The position numbers were made by a program, and so were the translations under genes. DNA of 64,000 nt from positions 1-64,000 of the forward strand of contig CAJQNS010000093.1 of the NCBI GenBank assembly GCA_905479735.1, in the 5' to 3' direction. The notes under the pieces were generated by a model. That model was not told the DNA's origin, made no database searches, and worked only from the letters and a program-made list of their open reading frames with translations. Positions 1 to 7,706 of this stretch are shown here, one piece after another. How positions within the stretch are numbered: position 1 is the first letter of the stretch; every line of letters starts with the position of its first letter. Origin of the DNA: an uncultured Desulfofustis sp. GTDB lineage: Bacteria; Desulfobacterota; Desulfobulbia; Desulfobulbales; Desulfocapsaceae.

Positions 1-124
1 CAACATAGGCTGTGTTGACCGATTTTACCGGTCCGCCATTATTTCCCAACATTGCACACATATCATTTTCGGTTAATCCCCCTTTAATGTTGGTGTCCTA
101 CTATCTCAGACATGAGAGTCAATA

Positions 125-155
125 CTTGCGAAATAAGCCCAATCCATCCCCTCAT
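125..155 (+). promoter_or_regulatory. possible heat-shock (sigma-32-like) promoter of degP
   Basis: CTTGCGA at 125-131 and CCCCTCAT at 148-155 are separated by 16 bases, resembling the sigma-32 pattern (CTTGAAA, then CCCCATNT). Transcription would start near 165, leaving a leader of about 145 bases before degP. HtrA proteases are commonly stress-induced, which fits, but the match is imperfect. I see no convincing gene in the rest of 1-311. Confidence 0.3.
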
Positions 156-311
156 GCTCGATTACTCACTGGGTTGTCTGCTAACAGCGCCACCAAGCTG
201 CTCCGCCGACTCCTCTGTCGCGCCTTGCCTGAGACGGCGCCTTGGGCCTATTACATATGTAGAAAATTTCTCATGACTCAAGGAGAAATCAATCTTAACA
301 GGAGGTAGAAA

Positions 312-1817
312 ATGGCTAACCACGATAAACCCAAACTCTCGATTAAAAATTTAAGGCCTAGGAAGCTGCTGCTTGCCGGAATTCCCTTTTTTGTGGCCGG
401 TGCTCTGGTGGCGACAGGATTAAACGGGACAAGAACCCTCAGCGCAGGAGATACGGTTGCCGCTGAGCAGAACCAAGTAATTGAATCTCCTTCAATGCCG
501 ACATCGTTTGCGGAACTCGCCGACAAGCTCAGTCCAAGTGTCGTAAATGTAAAGGTGACCAAGGTTGCAGAGGCTGCCTTCCAAGGACCAGAGATGCATG
601 GAAACCCCTTTGGGGACCAGTTCGGTGACTTTTTCGGTAAATTTTTCGAGCAGATGCCCCAGGGGCCCAGAAGCCATCCTTCCCAGGGGGCCGGTTCGGG
701 AGTCATCATAAGTGAAGATGGTTACATCCTCTCGAATAATCACGTGGTTGAAGGTGCCAAAGAAGTCTCGGTAACCCTGGCAAACGAGAAAGAATATCCG
801 GCCGAAGTGGTTGGCTTAGACCCTAAAACAGACCTCGCGGTCCTCAAGATCAAGGCCCCGAAAAATCTACCCAAAGCCACGCTGTGCAACTCCGAGAACC
901 TGAAAGTGGGTGACTGGGTGGTCGCCATCGGCAACCCCTTTGGCCTCAATCACACCGTTACCTCGGGAATCGTCAGTGCCAAGGGAAGAGTTATCGGGGC
1001 TGGACCGTACGACAATTTCATCCAGACCGATGCTTCCATCAATCCTGGTAATTCAGGCGGACCCCTGTTCAATATGAAGGGCGAAGTGGTCGGTATCAAC
1101 ACGGCCATCATCCCCCAGGGCCAGGGAATCGGTTTCGCCATTCCGGTCAACACTGCCAAGCCGCTTATTCCCCAGTTGGTCGAGCATGGTGAAATCACCC
1201 GCGGTTACTTAGGGGTCAACATCCAGACGATTACTCCCGATCTGGCCAAGGCACTTGAAGTTGAGGAGCACAGCGGGGCCCTGGTGGCCGACGTTACCCC
1301 TGACAGCCCGGCGGCGAAAGCGGGAATCGAACGGGGCGACATAATCATCGATTTCGACGACCACAAGATCAAGGACAGCCGTGATCTGCCAGCCAAGGTG
1401 GCTGCAACTCCGGTTGGGGAGGAAGTTGAATTAACGGTTCTTCGTGATGGTCAGGAAAAACAGCTGACGGTCAGCGTCGGTGAACTTGCTGCAGATGATT
1501 CATTTCACGGTAAAGCTGACGACGCTGGCAAAGGAAAATGGGGCCTGCAACTGCATGACCTCGATGAGAATGTAGCCCAGCAGCTCCGGGTCGAAGCCCA
1601 GGACGGTGTGGCAATTGTCGGCGTCGAACCGGGCAGTGCTGCCTCCGAGGCCGGTCTGCGCAAAGGAGACGTCATTGTCGAAGTAAACCGCAAAGCAGTC
1701 GACTCGGTGAACGAAGTTAAAAAGCAGCTGCGTGATTCCAAAGACAAGGACAAGCTCCTTCTGCTCGTCCAGAGAGAGAACGGCAAATTTTATGTGCCGC
1801 TGGAAGCGCAGGGATAA
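312..1817 (+). CDS. degP: DegP/HtrA-type periplasmic serine endoprotease
   Basis: A 501-residue Do-family protease that degrades or refolds damaged envelope proteins. An N-terminal hydrophobic segment (about 18-40) should export or anchor it. The trypsin-like domain shows the catalytic triad: His144 in the SNNHVVEG motif, Asp174 in TDLAVLKI and Ser248 in GNSGGP. Two PDZ domains follow, roughly 285-385 and 405-495, and the length is normal for the family. An AGGAGGT ribosome binding site at 300-306 sets the start. It stands alone, with a possible heat-shock promoter upstream and a hairpin after the stop. The family assignment is secure; the exact paralog (DegP, DegQ or MucD) is not. Confidence 0.95.
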   Translation: MANHDKPKLSIKNLRPRKLLLAGIPFFVAGALVATGLNGTRTLSAGDTVAAEQNQVIESPSMPTSFAELADKLSPSVVNVKVTKVAEAAFQGPEMHGNPFGDQFGDFFGKFFEQMPQGPRSHPSQGAGSGVIISEDGYILSNNHVVEGAKEVSVTLANEKEYPAEVVGLDPKTDLAVLKIKAPKNLPKATLCNSENLKVGDWVVAIGNPFGLNHTVTSGIVSAKGRVIGAGPYDNFIQTDASINPGNSGGPLFNMKGEVVGINTAIIPQGQGIGFAIPVNTAKPLIPQLVEHGEITRGYLGVNIQTITPDLAKALEVEEHSGALVADVTPDSPAAKAGIERGDIIIDFDDHKIKDSRDLPAKVAATPVGEEVELTVLRDGQEKQLTVSVGELAADDSFHGKADDAGKGKWGLQLHDLDENVAQQLRVEAQDGVAIVGVEPGSAASEAGLRKGDVIVEVNRKAVDSVNEVKKQLRDSKDKDKLLLLVQRENGKFYVPLEAQG

Positions 1818-1831
1818 TTAACAGAAAATAT

Positions 1832-2016
1832 GGGAGAGGTTGACGCCTCTCCCGAAAGAATGACACACCACCCTCTTCGCTGCCAGTCCTACCATAATGC
1901 TCATCCTGTTCCTCCCCTTCTCTCCTATTCACCTCGATGAGCATGGAGTCATAGTTTGTGCTGGCAGCGATGTTCACGCTGCTTCGGCTATCCGAATTAC
2001 TACCCACTCGGATAGC
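1832..2016. repeat. cluster of stacked inverted repeats
   Basis: Directly after degP lies a perfect 8-bp hairpin (GGGAGAGG 1832-1839, CCTCTCCC 1846-1853), probably part of its terminator although no T-run follows. Next is a nested pair: CGCTGCCAG 1878-1886 with CTGGCAGCG 1961-1969, enclosing ATGCTCATC 1897-1905 with GATGAGCAT 1936-1944. A third hairpin is GCTATCCGA 1987-1995 with TCGGATAGC 2008-2016. No gene overlaps this block. It may be a structured RNA, a double terminator or a palindromic repeat relic. Confidence 0.6.
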
Positions 2017-2052
2017 TCCTTAAAAGGTGCGGCTGTGCTCAACTAAAAGTAC

Positions 2053-2238
2053 TCAAACTGTCTCGCGCGCTTCCCCGGCAACAATTTCTGCCACCCGTTC
2101 CTGGGCTTCTTCCCGCCGAACTGTTTTAACGAAGAGTGAAATCGGCCACCAGACGGCCCCCACACACAAGGGCATGACGATAAAAAGAACCACAGGCAAA
2201 AACCACATATAGACAACGACTTGATCCAATCCGTTCAT
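2053..2238 (-). CDS. small membrane protein of unknown function
   Basis: A 61-residue protein with one long hydrophobic stretch (about residues 7-38, with a Pro and Cys in it) followed by a charged, Glu/Arg-rich tail, the usual build of small single-span membrane proteins. A GGGGGG run about 7 bases before the ATG could act as ribosome binding site. It is convergent with degP and divergent from the cobalamin riboswitch. I do not recognise the family. The amphipathic layout makes a real gene more likely than chance, but conservation would have to decide. Confidence 0.5.
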   Translation of the reverse strand: MNGLDQVVVYMWFLPVVLFIVMPLCVGAVWWPISLFVKTVRREEAQERVAEIVAGEARETV

Positions 2239-2602
2239 CTCACGCCCCCCTCAGTCATGTTAATTACTGATTTTGCCACCGATCGGCAGCGCCTACCGGT
2301 CATCTTCTGGTTAGGACTCTATTTTGCCAGGAATGTGCCAGAAACATGTTGCCCCCTATATTCTTTTGAACATCCCACTAAATACCTTATATTATATAAT
2401 AATATTAATACCCATGCCGCTTCTTCGGTACCACTGCTCACGTCTGGCACAGCCATCGGTGTCAATTGTGTGGACACCAGAAGATCAAGTGTACACTAGT
2501 TGGGCGGCCACCCCCTAACTATCTTTTGGTGGTCTGTCTCCAACCATTAATGGGACAGCAGATGACTCAGCCGCTGCCCCTCGTCAGTGGCTGACAATAT
2601 CA

Positions 2603-2631
2603 TTGACACGGTTCCGCTATCTCGTTAATAC
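2603..2631 (+). promoter_or_regulatory. sigma-70-type promoter for the cobalamin riboswitch RNA
   Basis: TTGACA at 2603-2608, a 17-base spacer, then TAATAC at 2626-2631, directly before the riboswitch. The -35 is perfect and the -10 partial. The stretch 2239-2600 upstream is gene-free and AT-rich around 2380-2410; I see no other feature in it. Confidence 0.55.
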
Positions 2632-2639
2632 TAGATCAA

Positions 2640-2830
2640 TTTCAGGTTCCACCAAGGTGGTGAAAAGTGAACCCGGTGCGAATCCGGGACGGGCCCGCCG
2701 CTGTAATCCTGCTCCTGTTCTCTGCTGCAAGGATGGGAGAACGCGTTCAACATTTCGTGCCACTGCCGTGCAGGCGGGAAGGCAGTTTGAAGGCGAAGGA
2801 AAGTCAGAAGACCTGCCTGGAAGAAAGGTG
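2640..2830 (+). ncRNA. cobalamin (B12) riboswitch
   Basis: The conserved AdoCbl-riboswitch core is readable: GAACCCGGTGCGAATCCGGG at about 2669-2688, then GGGCCCGCCGCTGTAAT, later GCCACTGCC and GGGAAGGCAG, and AAAGTCAGAAGACCTGCC near the 3' end. It precedes a cobalt chelatase gene. A small stem between it and the ATG (GGTCTG 2901-2906 with CAGACC 2921-2926, with a T-rich loop) may be part of the expression platform. By family precedent, bound cobalamin would switch the downstream gene off. Confidence 0.93.
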
Positions 2831-2946
2831 AATTATCTTGCGGACAAAGTAGTTCACACCGATACGAGATTACAGGGCATCCCGGATCAGTAAATAAAAT
2901 GGTCTGGGATTTTTTTATTTCAGACCGGAACAGGGGAGCAAGAGTT

Positions 2947-3936
2947 ATGAAATCTAATTGCAAGGTGTTCTTTCTGGCCATGATAATCTGCCTTTTGGGG
3001 GGAAGCGCCGCCTTTGGATCCGGTTCGATGGCTAAATCTGGAAACGGCAACAGCGCTATTATTCTGGCCAGCTTCGGAACCACAGTACCAGAAGCTGTCG
3101 GGGCCATCACCAACATCACTGCTACAGTGAGAAATGCCTACCCCGAGACGGAAGTTCGGATTACCTTCACCTCAAATATCATTCGCTCGATCTGGAAAGA
3201 GCGACAGGCAGAGCCTGACACCTGGATCTCCCGGGGAATTCCCGAAGAAGTGCTCTATGTGAAAAATTTCATAGCCACGGTCGGTGATCTGCTGGAGGAC
3301 GGCTATACCAATATCGTCGTTCAGCCCACCCATATGTTTTTTATGGAACAGTCCCACGACCTTCAGCAGTATGTCAATGGACTGGTCTCGATACGGACCA
3401 TGAAGCCCCGCTGGAAGCCGATCAACAAAATCGTCATGGGAAGACCCGCTCTGGGCAGGCCCGGGGATCTGTATCCCTATCATGACGATGTGGAGGCAGT
3501 CTGTGAGACACTGGCAAAAGACGCCGAGGAGGCCAGGCTAGCCGGTGCGCTTCTTGTCTACATGGGCCATGGCAATGAACACTGGTCAACCGGTATTTAT
3601 GCGGAGACAGAAAAAAAGATGAGGGAGCTCTATCCTGAGATAAAAACCTTTATCGGCGTTGTCGAAGGTGCACCGACATTGGCTGACCTGATGTCCCGGA
3701 TGAAACATCTGGAGAGTAAAAAGATCATTTTGCGGCCTTTCATGATTGTTGCCGGTGACCACGCAACCAATGATATGGCAGGGCCTGAAGTGGATTCCTG
3801 GAAATCGGTCCTGACGGAAGCAGGGTATAAGGTTGATGCGAAACTTGAAGGCCTTGGCAGCAATGACCAATTTGCTGCGCTGTTTGTCGATCATATCGCC
3901 GACGTGGCCAAAGATGCCGGGATTTTGCTGAAATAA
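2947..3936 (+). CDS. cbiK: CbiK-type sirohydrochlorin cobaltochelatase with signal peptide
   Basis: A class II chelatase that inserts cobalt into sirohydrochlorin, an early step of anaerobic cobalamin synthesis. The ATG at 2947, preceded by GGGGAGCAAGAG, gives 329 residues beginning with a clear signal peptide (about 1-24, hydrophobic core then AFGSG); an in-frame ATG at 2899 would bury it and is unlikely. Typical CbiK motifs are seen: ASFGTTVPEA near the mature N-terminus, PTHMFFMEQSHD, MGHGNEHWSTG and AGDHATNDMAG, holding the metal-binding histidines. Exported CbiK is known from Desulfovibrio, where a haem or iron transport role has also been suggested. The cobalamin riboswitch upstream supports a corrinoid role here. 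Confidence 0.93.
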   Translation: MKSNCKVFFLAMIICLLGGSAAFGSGSMAKSGNGNSAIILASFGTTVPEAVGAITNITATVRNAYPETEVRITFTSNIIRSIWKERQAEPDTWISRGIPEEVLYVKNFIATVGDLLEDGYTNIVVQPTHMFFMEQSHDLQQYVNGLVSIRTMKPRWKPINKIVMGRPALGRPGDLYPYHDDVEAVCETLAKDAEEARLAGALLVYMGHGNEHWSTGIYAETEKKMRELYPEIKTFIGVVEGAPTLADLMSRMKHLESKKIILRPFMIVAGDHATNDMAGPEVDSWKSVLTEAGYKVDAKLEGLGSNDQFAALFVDHIADVAKDAGILLK

Positions 3937-3997
3937 TGATTATGCAGTCAACATCTTATCAAAACTTCATTTAACGCTTCACCAGGGGCAAAACGGC

Positions 3998-4429
3998 ATG
4001 ACCTGCACGGACTCTATGAAAAACTGCAAATTCGATGAACTCGAAGTACAATTTCAGCATATAGCCTCAGCCGACCAGGTCCCGATTGCCAAATTGGGAC
4101 TGTATGCCACCGCCTCGATGAAACATCTCGTCGAATATGAACAATCCTTTCAAGAGCTCAAGGATAGTGGCGATGTCTGCATCGGCTGTGGTGCAGATGA
4201 GGCGAACTGGTACTCAAGGGTGGTCGAATTATTTGCAGCCACCCTTGAGGAAGCCAGGCTTAACGGCACCATCAGAGCGGTCGATAATCATCGGGTTGGC
4301 ACAATGTATCTCGATGCCATATTGAACCTGATGATGCACCGCCTCGGTTCCACGACCCAGGACGGCATCGAGGATGACGTCCGAGTTCTGATGGATCTTT
4401 ATCTGAACGGGCTGGCGATAAACCGCTAG
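3998..4429 (+). CDS. TetR-like ligand-binding domain protein without DNA-binding domain
   Basis: A 143-residue protein resembling the C-terminal half of TetR regulators: amphipathic helices, a segment of the type ELFAATLEEARLNGTIR, and a C-terminal DVRVLMDLYLNGLAINR helix like the TetR dimerisation end. The roughly 50-residue helix-turn-helix that should precede it is absent, and the upstream bases are occupied by cbiK, so no in-frame extension is possible. CIGCG (residues about 61-65) adds two cysteines. It starts 61 bases after cbiK and may share its transcript. It could be a decayed regulator, or a stand-alone sensor that forms non-binding dimers. Its stop overlaps the end of the convergent gene at 4426-4698. 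Confidence 0.6.
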   Translation: MTCTDSMKNCKFDELEVQFQHIASADQVPIAKLGLYATASMKHLVEYEQSFQELKDSGDVCIGCGADEANWYSRVVELFAATLEEARLNGTIRAVDNHRVGTMYLDAILNLMMHRLGSTTQDGIEDDVRVLMDLYLNGLAINR

Positions 4430-4698
4430 TCGGCAGCTTGAGTCGCCCCTAATTTCTGCAGCGCCTCATCCCTGACCACCTTGATGCCGCCGGATTCGAG
4501 CATCGTATCGGGAACCACAATCGACTTGTCAGCGACCAGACCGGCCGTCACGTGCGGAAGGGCTCACCTGACGATAAAGAACTCTTCTTTTCTGATTACC
4601 GTAACATCGACTCCAGGCATCAGTTTCTTGGCCATCATCGCAGCCGGACCGCCGGCACCGCTGCAACCTACTATGACGAGCTTTTCACCATTTTTCAT
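4426..4698 (-). CDS. predicted short selenoprotein: N-terminal FAD module of CoA-disulfide reductase/NADH oxidase family, TGA = Sec45
   Basis: The frame starts at ATG 4698 behind a perfect GGAGG (4706-4710), encodes a Rossmann FAD motif VIVGCSGAGGPAAMMAKKL, and meets TGA at 4564-4566. Reading through gives ALPHVTAGL and a further 38 residues of family-like sequence before a real TAG at 4426-4428, 90 residues in all. The family normally has a redox-active Cys followed by (G/A)LPY here, so the TGA sits exactly on the catalytic cysteine. A hairpin with loop GGUCU begins 17 bases after the UGA. The usual 450-550-residue remainder of the family is missing, so it is either a stand-alone Sec mini-protein or a truncated remnant. 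It overlaps the stop of the convergent TetR-like gene by 4 bases. Confidence 0.65.
4533..4547 (-). promoter_or_regulatory. SECIS-like hairpin of the Sec45 gene
   Basis: On the minus strand CGGCC and GGUCG form a 5-bp stem (one G-U pair) closing the loop GGUCU. The loop begins 21 bases after the UGA, within the spacing used by bacterial SECIS elements, and resembles the loop of the E. coli fdhF SECIS as I recall it. It lies inside the reading frame, as bacterial SECIS elements do. Confidence 0.55.
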
Positions 4699-4996
4699 CA
4701 CCTTTCCTCCATTGGCAGATACTGTGTTGAACAAAATACCGAGCCACCGCAAAGAGACTATTTAAGCCGCAGATTAATCACATATACCCAAAATAAACTG
4801 CCTGTCAAATGAAATACGCTTGAAACAGCAAAGAAGTTTACGACACCGGCGGGACTGGCCGGCAAATCACCTCAGATACCGGGTGCTTAGGAACAAAAAA
4901 CGAATAATTCCGGAAACATACTGCATTGTAGGACAAGAGATATCTCGCCTGAAATATTAAGCTGCTGCTGCGAGATTCGAGGGAAAAACTGCTACC

Positions 4997-5968
4997 CTAT
5001 CTTCGTGGAATGGCCCAGCGGCCCTTTTCGTTCCTGCAGGCTATACCTGGAAACTCATAGGGCAGCCCTTCTTTGGCAAGCACCTGAAGGTATTGTCTGC
5101 AGATGCCACCATTGGGGTGTTTGAAAGATTTCACCGGGGTCACTCCGATGACCAGCTGCTGGTTGAAATTCTCCCAGACATTGGTGTCCCCAATCTGATT
5201 GGCTTCCAGAGCGTTCTGAAACTGTTTCTGAATGGAGAGAATATCGTTTTCATCAGCAGTGAACGTCTGCAGATCCGGCAGCACAGCGATCAATTCTTTA
5301 CTCCGATTTTCCCGGTAGCCGTTGTAATCACGATCTTCAACAACCCAGTGGTTGACGATCGGTGCGTAGTACCAGGTTCGATATTCCCGTGTCTTGCTGG
5401 TGGACCTGAATTTGTTCGGGTATCTTTTGCAGGTGATCTTCCAGGTATCGAAGTCTCCGGCACCTACGCTCAGCTTTTCAGTCCCTATTACTTCACAACT
5501 CCAGAAGCTGTCATAGCGGCTCTCCACGCCCAGTTCATCAAACCAGCGTCCTCTTTCATCGAATCGGGTTTTGTTGCCTACCTCGAGCGGCCAGAGCGGA
5601 GGCGTCGGTGGACTCATTATAAAGGTGGTCTGTTTGAAATCTCTATAGCCGTATCTTTTCTTAGTCTGCCACTTAAAGCGCTTGTAAATAAAATCCGGCG
5701 ACCCGGTGGAAATGGAACCGCGGTGATTTCTCCAGGTAATGCCTTCTGGACCCACTTTTATGACAGTTTCCCACGATCCATCTGAATACACAAAGGTGGT
5801 TCCGGCCTGGTACTTCGGCATCGGAGTTGTTTTCAAACCCAAGGTATTGCCCAGTTTAGCAGCCTCAGAAAATTCACCGCAGAAGAACAGGGCCAGAAGT
5901 AGGACATGGATACCGGCAAACACTTTCATCTGTTTAGAGAAGTCACCGTTAATGATTGAAACTCTCAT
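4997..5968 (-). CDS. secreted protein with 17-kDa surface-antigen-like C-terminus
   Basis: A protein of about 323 residues. The ATG at 5968 follows a weak GGGTGA; a TTG at 6004 or an ATG at 5926 are alternatives. The first 35 residues form a signal peptide (hydrophobic VLLLALFFCG, then SEAA). The middle (about 45-240) is rich in Trp and Tyr and resembles no domain I can name. The C-terminal 60 residues, with GGICRQYLQ, a conserved GIACR and ending GRWAIPRR, resemble the Rickettsia-type surface antigen domain. It follows the acidic secreted protein closely on the same strand, so the two are probably co-expressed at the cell surface. Confidence 0.6.
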   Translation of the reverse strand: MRVSIINGDFSKQMKVFAGIHVLLLALFFCGEFSEAAKLGNTLGLKTTPMPKYQAGTTFVYSDGSWETVIKVGPEGITWRNHRGSISTGSPDFIYKRFKWQTKKRYGYRDFKQTTFIMSPPTPPLWPLEVGNKTRFDERGRWFDELGVESRYDSFWSCEVIGTEKLSVGAGDFDTWKITCKRYPNKFRSTSKTREYRTWYYAPIVNHWVVEDRDYNGYRENRSKELIAVLPDLQTFTADENDILSIQKQFQNALEANQIGDTNVWENFNQQLVIGVTPVKSFKHPNGGICRQYLQVLAKEGLPYEFPGIACRNEKGRWAIPRR

Positions 5969-6013
5969 AATTTCACCCGAGATGTCGTCAATGATGGAGC
6001 CCAAATAAACCGT

Positions 6014-6643
6014 TCAGTTTTCAAGAAGCATCCTCTCTTCCCGCTCGATCAGCGGAGTCAATTCGCTACTTGAGCCCAGCCGGCGAAGGCTGCCTTCCAC
6101 GCTGTATCGATCATAACCTGACAACCTGTATTCCGGGCTCGCCTCGCCATCTATATCATCTCTATTCTTCCCTGAATGAGCGGTGTCTTCACTCTCATCA
6201 GCCTCAGTTTCTTCACCATCGTCATCGTCATCATACTGGTTGTCGCGGTCCTGGTCATCGCTCTCGTCGCCATCGTCGCCATCGAATCCATCGTCCGCTT
6301 CATCCGCCTCATCCTGCTCCGGTTCATCTTCCTCGGCCTCTTCTTCATCGGCTTCGGGCTCGTCTATCTCGCCATCACCATCTTTGTCATACTCGGAGGC
6401 AAAGTCGGCTATATCCTGTTCGCTGGGCGTATCGTCAGTGGCCTCATCGGATCCAGTCGAACCCTGAGTATCATCTGTTTGTGCCAGAACCGGATTCGGA
6501 GTAATCGAGATACTATCCATGGATTGGTAATGGGGACCGAAAAGAAACAAGCCGAGACAGAGCGAGGCTATTACCAGAGTTCTCCGGAATCTCAGCCTTC
6601 TTTTCCCAACTTCGTTTCGCTTTGTTTTACTTCTGTGTCTCAT
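6014..6643 (-). CDS. exported, highly acidic protein with EF-hand-like repeat
   Basis: A 209-residue protein from ATG 6643 (AGGTG upstream). A basic N-terminus (RHRSKTKR, RRLRFRR) and a hydrophobic stretch near residues 22-37 look like a signal or anchor. Residues about 60-165 are almost only Asp, Glu, Ser and Gly, including DKDGDGEIDEPE, a canonical EF-hand loop pattern, so calcium binding is likely. The tail is mixed and ends with a Glu/Arg helix. I do not recognise a named family. It is the upstream member of a pair with the surface-antigen-like gene. The low-complexity core makes the opposite strand look like a hydrophobic reading frame, which is an artefact. Confidence 0.6.
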   Translation of the reverse strand: MRHRSKTKRNEVGKRRLRFRRTLVIASLCLGLFLFGPHYQSMDSISITPNPVLAQTDDTQGSTGSDEATDDTPSEQDIADFASEYDKDGDGEIDEPEADEEEAEEDEPEQDEADEADDGFDGDDGDESDDQDRDNQYDDDDDGEETEADESEDTAHSGKNRDDIDGEASPEYRLSGYDRYSVEGSLRRLGSSSELTPLIEREERMLLEN

Positions 6644-6747
6644 GATGTACACCTGTTTGACGCGTACTTGCGTTCGGTTCGGACCATTGTGTAGAGTTTA
6701 CCCGCAACAGCAAGATAAATCATTAGAGATCCCCTTTCCAGAACTGT

Positions 6748-7644
6748 TTAAAATTTCCTTAGGTTCTCCGGCAACGGCACCATCGCCCCTCTGTAACTGC
6801 AAACATGGGCGGCAACCCGGTTGGCATGTTCATTAATCGACTCCAGAGAATAGCCTTTCAACATCCCAACCGCAGTGACCGCAGTAAAACTGTCGCCTGC
6901 ACCTATGGTATCCACCACTTCAGCCTGATACCCCGGATGATCGGAAATAGCAGCAGAAGATACCAGCAGGCTTCCGTGAGCACCCCTGGTCAGCGCCGCC
7001 AGGGACAGACGATAGCGCTCCACCAGCAGGCGCAATTGCTCATCGACGGATCCTTTGAGATCTTCCAGTCGGGCCAGCAATACAATCTCTTCGTCATTGA
7101 GCTTCAAGATATCTGCCTGCTCCAGAGAGTCGCGAATTATCTCAGTGGAATAATAACCCTGACGAATATTGAGATCGAAAACCTTGAGGACACCGGAGTG
7201 CAGCGATTTTAAAAAACGTTGTATGGTTAAGCGGGAGTGAGCTGATCGCTGAGCCAGACTCCCGAAACAGACCGCGTCAAGGCGAGAGCCCAACTCCATA
7301 GTCGTCGAATCGATACGGATTCGATCCCAGGCCACCTCATCGGGAAAGACATAGGTCGCAACACCACCTGAATCCACGCTGGCTTGCACGTAACCCGTTG
7401 GGGCTCCATCAATGACGGTGATATGGTCGGTATCAACTCGATACTCCATAAGGGTACTTATCGCCCTTTGGCCCCTGACATCGTCACCGATACTGGAAAT
7501 CGCCAGCGCGGTTGTCCCCATTTGGCCGACATGATAGGCAAAATTGACCGGAGCACCTCCCAGGGTTTCGGTATCTCCCAGCACATCCCAGAGGACCTCA
7601 CCAATACCGGCAACCACTGGTTTTACATCAATCAGTTCAGGCAT
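6748..7644 (-). CDS. PfkB-family carbohydrate kinase (fructokinase-like)
   Basis: A 298-residue ribokinase-fold kinase that should phosphorylate a sugar with ATP. The N-terminus carries the GIGEVLWD and GGAPVNFAYH signatures typical of fructokinases; the C-terminal PfkB signature DTIGAGDSFTA (around 240-250) holds the catalytic Asp and anion hole. Length is normal. It follows a short-chain dehydrogenase on the same strand with about 60 bases between, which suggests a small sugar or sugar-alcohol operon. Substrate cannot be settled from sequence; fructose is the closest guess. Confidence 0.88.
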   Translation of the reverse strand: MPELIDVKPVVAGIGEVLWDVLGDTETLGGAPVNFAYHVGQMGTTALAISSIGDDVRGQRAISTLMEYRVDTDHITVIDGAPTGYVQASVDSGGVATYVFPDEVAWDRIRIDSTTMELGSRLDAVCFGSLAQRSAHSRLTIQRFLKSLHSGVLKVFDLNIRQGYYSTEIIRDSLEQADILKLNDEEIVLLARLEDLKGSVDEQLRLLVERYRLSLAALTRGAHGSLLVSSAAISDHPGYQAEVVDTIGAGDSFTAVTAVGMLKGYSLESINEHANRVAAHVCSYRGAMVPLPENLRKF

Positions 7645-7706
7645 AGCACAAGTTTACACCCTAAAGCAAGTCCACCTAAACTCTTGCCCAATGTTCAACG
7701 ACTCTC

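Noticed and set aside
12-308. 98-codon open frame upstream of degP
   Set aside because: No ribosome binding site, no recognisable domain, runs into the degP leader; contains the putative promoter.
2603-2893. 96-codon open frame over the cobalamin riboswitch
   Set aside because: Exactly covers conserved riboswitch RNA; coding is coincidental.
4564-4752. Reading the CoA-disulfide-reductase-like frame as a 62-codon gene ending at the TGA, with start at 4752
   Set aside because: The strong ribosome binding site places the start at 4698, and family similarity continues past the TGA, so a simple short gene ending there is the weaker reading.
6176-6694. Hydrophobic 172-codon frame opposite the acidic protein gene
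   Set aside because: The complement of GAT/GAA/GAC-rich codons always reads as Ile/Val/Leu/Phe-rich; artefact of the low-complexity gene on the other strand.
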